A stretch of DNA of 5,099 nucleotides, from the NCBI GenBank assembly GCA_021795255.1, contig JAJYPQ010000334.1:1-5099 (forward strand), written 5' to 3'. This document shows, one piece after another, positions 1 to 4,531 of this stretch (within the stretch, counting starts at the first letter, position 1; each line of letters starts with the position of its first letter). Under the pieces are notes generated by a model that was not told the DNA's origin, ran no database searches, and saw only the letters and a program-made list of their open reading frames with translations. Both the position numbers and the translations under genes were made by a program. Origin of the DNA: Pseudomonadota bacterium (GTDB lineage Bacteria; Pseudomonadota; Gammaproteobacteria; Acidiferrobacterales; Acidiferrobacteraceae).

Positions 1-50
1 AAAACTAACCGATTAAGACCATTTGTCGGCACCACTTCGGAGCGATTCCA

Positions 51-437
51 ATGAGTAGCAGGATCAAGGCGAGCAACATCAGACTGAAACGTGCATACGA
101 GCCGCCGGCCCATAGCGATGGCACGCGCGTATTGGTCGACCGATTATGGCCGCGCGGCGTGAAGAAAGTTGATGCAGCACTGGATCACTGGGCGAAAGAC
201 CTCGCGCCCAGCACCGCGTTGAGGAAGTGGTTCGCGCACGATCTCGCGCGCTGGCCAGAGTTTCGAATCCGTTATGCCGAGGAACTGCGCCGCCATGGAG
301 ATCAGCTCAGTCAATTGCGCGCTTGGGCACGTACGCGACCAATCACGCTCGTGTATTCTGCCCATGACGATGCGCACAATGACGCGGTCGCGCTGAGAGG
401 CTATCTCTTGGGCAGGAAGACGAAGGCTACGCACTGA
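51..437 (+). CDS. DUF488 family protein, YeaO-like
   Basis: This 128-residue protein matches what I know of the DUF488/YeaO family, whose biochemical role is not established. The signature segment RVLVDRLWPRGVKK lies at residues 26-39. It is followed by a WAKDLAPST-type stretch, an RKWFAHD segment near residues 58-64, and a C-terminal strand-helix block (TLVYSAHDDAHNDAVAL, about residues 99-115) that parallels the TLLYSAK...N.A.VL block of E. coli YeaO. The length is close to the family norm of about 115-125 residues, so the gene looks complete. The ATG is preceded by GGAG at 39-42 with an 8-nt spacer, which supports this start. No signal peptide or membrane segment is seen, so it is probably cytoplasmic. 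The next gene starts 12 nt downstream on the same strand, suggesting co-transcription. The family call is firm; the function is unknown. Confidence 0.9.
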   Translation: MSSRIKASNIRLKRAYEPPAHSDGTRVLVDRLWPRGVKKVDAALDHWAKDLAPSTALRKWFAHDLARWPEFRIRYAEELRRHGDQLSQLRAWARTRPITLVYSAHDDAHNDAVALRGYLLGRKTKATH

Positions 438-449
438 CGCGAAGATAAT

Positions 450-1070
450 ATGCCTAAACCACAATATCCCACCCTTGCCGGATTGTTGACGGCGGTGCGC
501 CAATGCCGCGCCTGTGAGCAACATTTGCCGCTCGGCCCGCGCCCGGTGCTGCAAGTCGGCGATGGTGCGCGCATCCTCATCGTGGGTCAGGCGCCGGGGA
601 CGCGCGTGCATGCGTCGGGTACACCATGGGATGATCCGAGCGGAGAGCGTCTGCGCATGTGGATGGGAATCAACGCAGCCAGATTCTACGACGCGTCGCA
701 AATCGCGATCATTCCCATAGGATATTGCTATCCGGGACGAGGCAACGGCGGAGACTTGCCGCCGCGCCGAGAATGCGCGACCTTGTGGCTCGATCATTTA
801 TTGACAAAGCTGCCAAGAGTTGAATTGACTCTGCTGATCGGTCTGCATGCGCAACGGCACTTCCTGGGCAATCGCCGCAAGCCGTCATTGACTGAAACGG
901 TAAGGGCGTGGCGCGAGTTTGCGCCTGAATATCTTCCGTTGCCGCATCCTTCTGCGCGCAACACGCCGTGGTTCCAGCGTAACCTCTGGTTTGAACATGA
1001 ACTCTTGCCCGTGCTGCGCGAACGGATCGAGTCACTTTCCGACCCACACGGAAAATCACCACGGAGATAG
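450..1070 (+). CDS. Uracil-DNA glycosylase family protein (Fe-S type, family 4-like)
   Basis: This 206-residue protein belongs to the uracil-DNA glycosylase superfamily, whose members remove damaged bases such as uracil from DNA to start base-excision repair. The active-site motif 1 region is GQAPGTRVHASGTPW (residues 46-60), equivalent to the GEAPG..E...G.PF segment of family 4 enzymes. The motif 2 region is HPSARN (residues 166-171). Four cysteines occur at C19, C22, C93 and C109. The CxxC pair followed by a pair 16 residues apart reproduces the spacing of the 4Fe-4S ligands in family 4 glycosylases, so a cluster is likely. Motif 1 differs from classical family 4 members (TPWDDPSG after the loop), so it may be a distinct subgroup with unknown substrate preference. 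The start has a weak GAAG (441-444) 5 nt upstream. Its 3' end contains the ribosome binding site of the following sdhC remnant. It appears intact. Confidence 0.85.
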   Translation: MPKPQYPTLAGLLTAVRQCRACEQHLPLGPRPVLQVGDGARILIVGQAPGTRVHASGTPWDDPSGERLRMWMGINAARFYDASQIAIIPIGYCYPGRGNGGDLPPRRECATLWLDHLLTKLPRVELTLLIGLHAQRHFLGNRRKPSLTETVRAWREFAPEYLPLPHPSARNTPWFQRNLWFEHELLPVLRERIESLSDPHGKSPRR

Positions 1071-1072
1071 AA

Positions 1073-1418
1073 ATGAGAAAAGCCGTATTCTTCAACCTGA
1101 CCCAGATTCAAATGCCGGTTGGCGCCGTGACGTCGATCACCCATCGGATCACCGGCATTTTGCTGGCGATCGGCATCCCGTCCGGCGTCTATCTGCGCGA
1201 TCAATCGCTGCGAGATCCACACTCCTACGTAGGGATAACAGCTGTTCGCACACCCGGCTTTTAAGGTGGCTGCGCTCGCCTTTATCGGGGCACTGGCACA
1301 CCATCTATTCGCCGACGTGCGCCAGCTCTTGAGCGACATCGATCGCTACACTCTCCCTGGTGCGCAGTGGTCGATTTGTCGCGCGAACAGGAAGGCCAAG
1401 AGATTGTCGTCGATGTAA
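1073..1418 (+). pseudogene. sdhC: sdhC remnant: succinate dehydrogenase cytochrome b556 subunit, frameshifted and truncated
   Basis: SdhC is one of two membrane anchors of succinate dehydrogenase (complex II) and helps bind heme b and ubiquinone. The first frame (1073-1264) gives 63 residues containing SITHRITG (residues 21-28). S21 and R25 align with the quinone-site Ser and Arg of E. coli SdhC (S27/R31). A stop follows at 1262-1264. Removing one T from the TTTT run at 1259-1262 continues into KVAALAFIGALAHHLFADVR and then QLLSDID, which is the second SdhC helix with the expected heme-ligand His region. After DID the similarity stops and the frame ends at 1416-1418, so the third transmembrane helix is missing. 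GGAG at 1063-1066 lies 6 nt before the ATG, inside the end of the glycosylase gene. No sdhD, sdhA or sdhB follows. The identity is firm; the +1 T could be a sequencing error, but the lost C-terminus could not. Confidence 0.82.
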
Positions 1419-1594
1419 ACATCAATAGCCATCAGTTGCCCAATTCTGACCCACTCAACAATCAGCACCTTGAGGTCATGGCGGATCCGAGTCCGCTGCC
1501 ATCCCTTGGATAATCCTTAAGCGTCGTACGTTGACTGTCCGCCAGTTCGCGGCATCCTCTCGATCGGGATTCCTGGGCGAGGGAGGGGACCGCG
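1419..1594. other. Short region without a secure gene
   Basis: The plus frame that ends with a stop at 1511-1513 is open from 1265, but its translation (for example VVDLSREQEGQEIVVDVN) matches nothing I recognise and has no start site. The antiphase minus frame over about 1345-1515 is also open and gives a more hydrophobic peptide (MAIDVYIDDNLLAFLFARQI), also unrecognised. Neither reading is supported enough to call. The last part, 1582-1588, holds the strong Shine-Dalgarno sequence of the next gene. Confidence 0.4.
1582..1588 (+). promoter_or_regulatory. Strong ribosome binding site of the decayed Cys/Arg-rich gene
   Basis: GGAGGGG lies 6 nt before the ATG at 1595. It fixes the start of the pseudogene that follows and shows that this was once a translated gene rather than a chance open frame. 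Confidence 0.6.
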
Positions 1595-2010
1595 ATGTCC
1601 ACTGTGCTGCGATGCGCCTGCCGGCGACTTTTTCGGGTGCGCGCGCAGGTCCGCGGCCAACGCTATTGTGCGGCGCGGGCCTGCCAGCGTGTCCGCCGCC
1701 GCCGCTGGCAAAGGACTAAGCGCCGCACCGATCCCACTACCGCGAGAACCAGGCGCGCGCCCAGGAGGCTTGGCGCGTCCGCCACCCCGACTACTGGCGG
1801 GCCTATCAGGCCACCCATGCGCACTACACAGAGCCCAATCGCGCGCCCAATAGGCCCGCCGCGATGCCTTGACATCCTGCAAAGAGGGGCGCGTCAACGA
1901 CATTTTCTCCTGGGGTTTCCGGCATTTACCGGCTGTCTTCGGCCGATGACGACGATCTTGCCAAGAGTGACGCGTGGACCGTGGAATTGACTGTGCTATC
2001 GCGGACTTAA
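1595..2010 (+). pseudogene. Decayed Cys/Arg-rich small hypothetical protein (putative zinc-finger N-terminus)
   Basis: I recall this as a recurrent gammaproteobacterial hypothetical family of unknown function; that is memory, not a search result. The first segment (from the ATG at 1595) has C7xC9, then C25 and C30 in GQRYCAARACQR, a likely zinc-binding knuckle, followed by a basic RRRRWQRTKRRTD stretch. Around 1733-1735 the frame must shift (one base lost, modulo 3). It then continues as HYRENQARAQEAWRVRHPDY and WRAYQATHAHYTEPNRAPNR. A TGA at 1870-1872 interrupts this frame. Beyond it the same frame runs through SGIYRLSSADDDDLAKSDAW and TVELTVLSRT to the stop at 2008-2010. The end resembles a (G)TYRL...DLAKMDAWTVEITVLS pattern that I associate with the family. 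With the lesions repaired it would be about 138 residues. The stop lies directly beside the IS66 end and overlaps the presumed 8-bp target site. Confidence 0.7.
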
Positions 2011-2011
2011 C

Positions 2012-2028
2012 GTAAGCGATCGAGGAAC
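2012..2028 (-). repeat. IS66 terminal inverted repeat (outer end)
   Basis: GTAAGCGATCGAGGAAC begins with the GTAA typical of IS66 ends and abuts the transposase stop codon (TAG on the minus strand, 2028-2030). The opposite end is not in the window, so the repeat cannot be checked against a partner here. Confidence 0.6.
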
Positions 2029-2294
2029 TACAGGCTTGCTGAATGTGTATCTTTGTTTTCGATTTTCTGAGGAGGTACCGGCAACACCATCGCCATTTGA
2101 TCCGGTTTGATAGCGCCTGGCAATAACACTTCAAGGTCTGCGACGGTCTGAGCCTTGGGGAGATCGGTGAAGACCCGACGCAGATAGTCGTAGGGCTCAA
2201 GACCGTTGGCTTTTGCTGAGGTGATGAGGGAATAGAGATTCGCGGAGGCCTTCACACCCGCAACGGAGTCTGAAAACATCCAATTTTTGCGATT
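2028..2294 (-). pseudogene. IS66 family transposase, C-terminal fragment
   Basis: Read on the minus strand, the segment gives RKNWMFSDSVAGVKASANLY, then SLITSAKANGLEPYDYLRRV, and ends FTDLPKAQTVADLEVLLPG plus a tail. This is the conserved C-terminal part of IS66 transposases (compare GRKNWLFSDT..GA.ASA.LYSLIETAKANGLEPY.YL...F..LP.A.T..D.E.LLPW). The conserved RKNW lies upstream of the apparent start Met at 2277-2279, so that Met is internal rather than a true initiation site. The DDE catalytic domain, zinc finger and N-terminus are absent, leaving about 90 of some 510 residues. The tail after LLPG is longer and more divergent than usual (the normal motif is LLPW). The accessory IS66 genes are not present. 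It cannot encode an active transposase. Confidence 0.85.
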
Positions 2295-2295
2295 A

Positions 2296-2309
2296 TGCCA
2301 AGCTTGGCA
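2296..2309. repeat. 14-bp perfect palindrome at the inner edge of the IS66 remnant
   Basis: TGCCAAGCTTGGCA is its own reverse complement and lies exactly where IS66 transposase similarity ends. Its half-site GCCAAGC recurs at 2328-2334, and a near-inverse copy (GCTTGGG) lies at 2371-2377. It could be a deletion junction, a protein site or chance. Confidence 0.6.
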
Positions 2310-2319
2310 GAATGCAGAG

Positions 2320-2394
2320 GATTTTTAGCCAAGCGGCGCGCGGCAACTCTCCTCCTGGAACGGCGATCCGGCTTGGGCCGGTTGGCTAAAAATC
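2320..2394. repeat. 75-bp unit bounded by a 13-bp perfect inverted repeat (MITE-like or hairpin)
   Basis: GATTTTTAGCCAA (2320-2332) is exactly inverted as TTGGCTAAAAATC (2382-2394), enclosing 49 bp. The arms are AT-rich while the core is strongly GC-rich. A second nested pairing (CCAAGC at 2329-2334 with GCTTGG at 2371-2376) is also possible. No clear target duplication flanks it. The repeat is directly visible; calling it a miniature transposable element or a structured RNA is inference. Confidence 0.55.
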
Positions 2395-2828
2395 GATTGG
2401 ACTAAACCGCTCCGTGGACGATCGGCTTATGGGGGTAGATTGTTGGCGTAGTGGCGCTGGGGGGCGTTGCGTGGTGCCCCGGCAACAGGCTTAGGCGGTA
2501 TCGGCCTGTTTCCCGCACACGCTTGATGCCAACGGGCAGTCGGAACTGGTAGGATTGCGTGCATCAAGGGCTGGATTCCGCACCTTTCCGCAGGAGTTCG
2601 AAGCGGTTCTAAGGCGCTGAGTTACTTAGGTTTGGCGCAGGGTTCCACCCCACCAGCGTAGGCTCCCCTAACGATTATGGCAGTGGGTTGCCGCCACTCC
2701 GGATGATGGAAAGAGACTTCGGGGCGTGAGGTGGCGGATAGAGGTCGTGAGAGTTTCGCCCTTTTTTGTTTGGCGGCTTGACCCCGCACCTAACCTCGCA
2801 GTTGGAGTTTGGTCCATATCCATTTCAG

Positions 2829-2842
2829 GTGTTCATGAACAC
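2829..2842. promoter_or_regulatory. 14-bp palindromic operator-like site upstream of recJ frame
   Basis: GTGTTCATGAACAC is a perfect palindrome ending 4 nt before a TATAGT hexamer and 12 nt before the TTG at 2855. The symmetry and position suit a dimeric repressor site overlapping a promoter. No specific regulator can be named. It does not match the standard E. coli LexA box. Confidence 0.35.
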
Positions 2843-2843
2843 A

Positions 2844-2852
2844 TGGTATAGT
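2844..2852 (+). promoter_or_regulatory. Possible extended -10 promoter element
   Basis: TGGTATAGT fits an extended -10 (TGn followed by TATAGT, 2847-2852). The hexamer 17 bp upstream, TTCAGG (2824-2829), is a poor -35. If it is used, transcription would begin around 2859, almost at the ATG of 2861, so any mRNA from here would be nearly leaderless. Weak call. Confidence 0.25.
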
Positions 2853-2854
2853 GA

Positions 2855-4387
2855 TTGCCTATGCACAGCCCTTTCGCGCAGCAGCAAACCACATACAAGA
2901 GAACAAATCGTGTTCGTATTGATGCCGATGGGGCCACCGGAACCGCCTTGGCGGTGCGTGGCTTACGACTCCTCGGGGCGGCGCATGTCTCCTATTTGAT
3001 CCCCGATCGCGCCAAGGAGGGTTACGGTTTGACGCCGGCCATCGTCGCGCGCGCGGCAGCCTTCGCGCCGTCTTGGCTTATGACCGTGGATAACGGGATT
3101 AATAGCGTGGAAGGAGCCGAATTGGCTGAGCGGCTGGGTATGCGGCTCATCATCACTGATCACCACTTGCCAGGCAGCGATCTCCCCAAGGCCTACGCGA
3201 TCGTGAATCCGAATCAAAACGGTGATCCGTTTGCGAGCAAAGCGATCTCAGGAGTCGGGGTCGTTTTGTATCTTCTGATCGCGCTGCGCCGCGTGCTCGG
3301 GGCTCGCACGGTCTCGCTTGGCCCGTTGTTGGACCTCGTGGCCTTAGGGACGGTTGCTGATTGCGTACCGTTGGACGCCAACAATCGCTTGCTTGTGCGT
3401 GAAGGCTTACGACGTATTACCACGGGTCGCGCCTGCCCCGGGATCGAAGCGCTTTTGGCGGTGAGCGGGAAGCGGCCGGGGGACGTATACGCCCAAGATC
3501 TGGGCTTTCAAGTGGGGCCGCGGCTGAATGCCGCAGGACGCCTAGCCGACATGGCGGTGGGGGTTCGTTGCCTTTTGACGGATGACCGTAGCGAGGCTAT
3601 GAGTTTGGCTCAAGAGCTGGATCGCTTGAATCGGGAGCGGCGCGAGCGGGAAGCCAAGATGCAGACCGATGCTGAGGGGCAGCTTGCGGACCTATCGGAG
3701 CGGGGCTGCTTGGCGCCCGGGATTTGCCTTATGGAGCCGCATTGGCATCCGGGGATTGTCGGGATACTGGCGGGGCGCCTGAAAGACCGGTACAAGCGGC
3801 CCGTGATTGCGCTGGCGCCGGCTGAGCCCGGATACCTGAGAGGCTCGGGGCGCAGTGTGGGGTGCTTAAATCTGCGCGATACGTTGGCCTCGATCGCCGA
3901 AGAGCATCCTCAATTATTAAAGCATTTTGGCGGGCACGCGGCCGCTGCGGGTCTGACCGTAAAGACGGCCGATTGGGAGACACTCGCCCACGCTTTTGCG
4001 CGCGAGGTCGAGCGCCGGGTGGGACGCGGTCCCTTTGAAGACCGGCAGACCGACGGGGAATTGGTTCCCGAGGAGTTGTCTTTAGCCCTTGCGTTCGCGA
4101 TACGCGAGGGCGGGCCGTGGGGCAATGGATTTCCGGAACCGCTCTTTGAGGGGGTTTTTCGTGTCATCGAGTCGCGTCTCATCAAAGACCAGCATCTGCG
4201 TCTTTTAGTGGCGCAGGAGGCGGCTCTCGATCGGCCCATAAAGGCTATGGGATTTCGTGTTACGGAGCGTCCTTTAGAGGGTGTCTTGATTCGACTTCGA
4301 TATCGCTTAGGCCTCGACGACTACCGTGGTCAACAGAAACTCTGTCTCTATTTCGATGAATGGGCGCTCGTGTCGCTCTCGGAGTGA
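2855..4387 (+). CDS. recJ: RecJ single-stranded-DNA 5'-3' exonuclease, N-terminally truncated (likely damaged)
   Basis: RecJ degrades single-stranded DNA 5' to 3' in recombination and mismatch repair. The 510-codon frame (TTG start, or ATG at 2861; no good ribosome site) carries DHH-family motifs: DADG (23-26), VDNG (78-81), DHH (102-104) and LDLVALGTVAD (159-169). The DHHA1 GSGRS (330-334) and GGHAAAAG (359-366) follow, then a complete C-terminal OB-type region with WGNGFPEPLF. E. coli RecJ is 577 residues. Here RecJ similarity begins only at residue 23, so about 75-80 N-terminal residues are missing and the first 22 are unrelated. Motif I should read GDFDADG; here it is VRIDADG, with the first Asp absent. 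A frame one base out gives REQIVFV at 2898-2918 directly before it, so a 7-nt loss at about 2919 probably caused a frameshift. The CDS may be a pseudogene. cysM follows 144 nt downstream. Confidence 0.85.
   Translation: MPMHSPFAQQQTTYKRTNRVRIDADGATGTALAVRGLRLLGAAHVSYLIPDRAKEGYGLTPAIVARAAAFAPSWLMTVDNGINSVEGAELAERLGMRLIITDHHLPGSDLPKAYAIVNPNQNGDPFASKAISGVGVVLYLLIALRRVLGARTVSLGPLLDLVALGTVADCVPLDANNRLLVREGLRRITTGRACPGIEALLAVSGKRPGDVYAQDLGFQVGPRLNAAGRLADMAVGVRCLLTDDRSEAMSLAQELDRLNRERREREAKMQTDAEGQLADLSERGCLAPGICLMEPHWHPGIVGILAGRLKDRYKRPVIALAPAEPGYLRGSGRSVGCLNLRDTLASIAEEHPQLLKHFGGHAAAAGLTVKTADWETLAHAFAREVERRVGRGPFEDRQTDGELVPEELSLALAFAIREGGPWGNGFPEPLFEGVFRVIESRLIKDQHLRLLVAQEAALDRPIKAMGFRVTERPLEGVLIRLRYRLGLDDYRGQQKLCLYFDEWALVSLSE
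2898..2920 (+). pseudogene. recJ: Out-of-frame remnant of the recJ segment preceding motif I
   Basis: In the frame one base out from the main recJ frame, codons 2898-2918 read REQIVFV. This fits the strand that normally precedes motif I in RecJ (GERIxVVGDFDADG). Only 2 nt (TT) separate it from the GAT of DADG, where 9 nt (coding G-D-F/Y) are expected, so a net 7-nt deletion is implied. Upstream of it the similarity is not recognisable. The match is short, so confidence is moderate. Confidence 0.5.
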
Positions 4388-4531
4388 GTGCGCTAAACTG
4401 GGCGCTAGACGCCAGGATCGGTGGCCGCGGGACGTTGCGGTCTTGCCCGGGGTCGGGGCCGGTGGGCGCGGCGCGCGATTCCGGCCATAAGCTTGGCCCG
4501 AGACGCCCTTGATGAGGAACCAGGACCCGTT
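4388..4531. other. recJ-cysM intergenic spacer
   Basis: This spacer is very GC-rich. The only inverted repeat I noted is GGCCGG (4457-4462) with CCGGCC (4481-4486). There is no T-tract after it, so it is not a convincing intrinsic terminator. No clear sigma-70 promoter is visible. cysM could be transcribed from here or by read-through from recJ. Confidence 0.4.
4522..4525 (+). promoter_or_regulatory. Ribosome binding site of cysM
   Basis: AGGA lies 6 nt before the ATG at 4532, with a second GAGG at 4514-4517. This supports the chosen start, which places the family's conserved VGNTPLV at residues 10-16. Confidence 0.5.

Larger units (their letters stand above)
2012..2294 (-). mobile_element. 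Truncated IS66-family insertion sequence (transposase-3' end only)
   Basis: The outer end is marked by GTAAGCGATCGAGGAAC starting at 2012. IS66-family terminal inverted repeats characteristically begin with GTAA, and the stop codon of the transposase lies just inside, as is usual. The adjacent 8 bp, GACTTAAC (2004-2011), would be one copy of the 8-bp target duplication typical of the family. No partner repeat or second copy of the 8-mer is found in the window. Only about 280 bp of an element normally near 2.5 kb remains. The inner boundary is set where the transposase similarity fades, just before a 14-bp palindrome at 2296-2309. Confidence 0.72.
2295..2854. other. Roughly 560-bp region with no recognisable gene
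   Basis: No frame on either strand gives a protein I recognise. The longer open stretches are a plus frame ending at about 2612 (containing LDANGQSELVGLRASRAGF) and a minus frame of about 64 codons between roughly 2435 and 2627 ending HYANNLPP. They overlap each other in different phases, and neither has a ribosome binding site. I see no tRNA, group I or II intron core, riboswitch core or CRISPR repeat. The stretch holds two 14-bp palindromes, a 13-bp inverted repeat and a T6 run at 2762-2767, listed separately. It probably includes the sequence that replaced the recJ 5' end. Confidence 0.5.

Noticed and set aside
144..797. Minus-strand open frame of 217 codons
   Set aside because: Antisense to the DUF488 and glycosylase genes, which have strong family motifs.
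1530..1560. Promoter with TTGACT -35 upstream of the Cys/Arg-rich gene
   Set aside because: No acceptable -10 at the proper spacing (the sequence there is ATCCTC), so it is not supported.
1735..1990. Continuation of the 1595 frame to 1990 as a 131-residue intact protein
   Set aside because: After about 1734 this frame loses all family resemblance, while the neighbouring frame carries HPDYWRAY and the DLAKSDAW ending, so the intact open frame is a frameshift artefact.
1517..2200. Long minus-strand open frame of 227 codons
   Set aside because: Low-complexity Arg/Pro/Ala translation with no motif. It lies opposite the Cys/Arg-rich pseudogene and overlaps the IS66 fragment, which has a clear protein match in another frame.
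2320..2394. Integron attC site
   Set aside because: The arms do not match the GTTRRRY/RYYYAAC core sites and no integron integrase or cassette is nearby.
2722..2767. Intrinsic terminator ending in T6
   Set aside because: The only stem is GGGCG (2722-2726) with CGCCC (2757-2761) around a 30-nt loop. The T6 run is suggestive, but the hairpin is too weak to call.
2400..2850. Riboswitch, group II intron or other known structured RNA
   Set aside because: No recognisable core motifs such as an intron domain V or a cobalamin box were seen.
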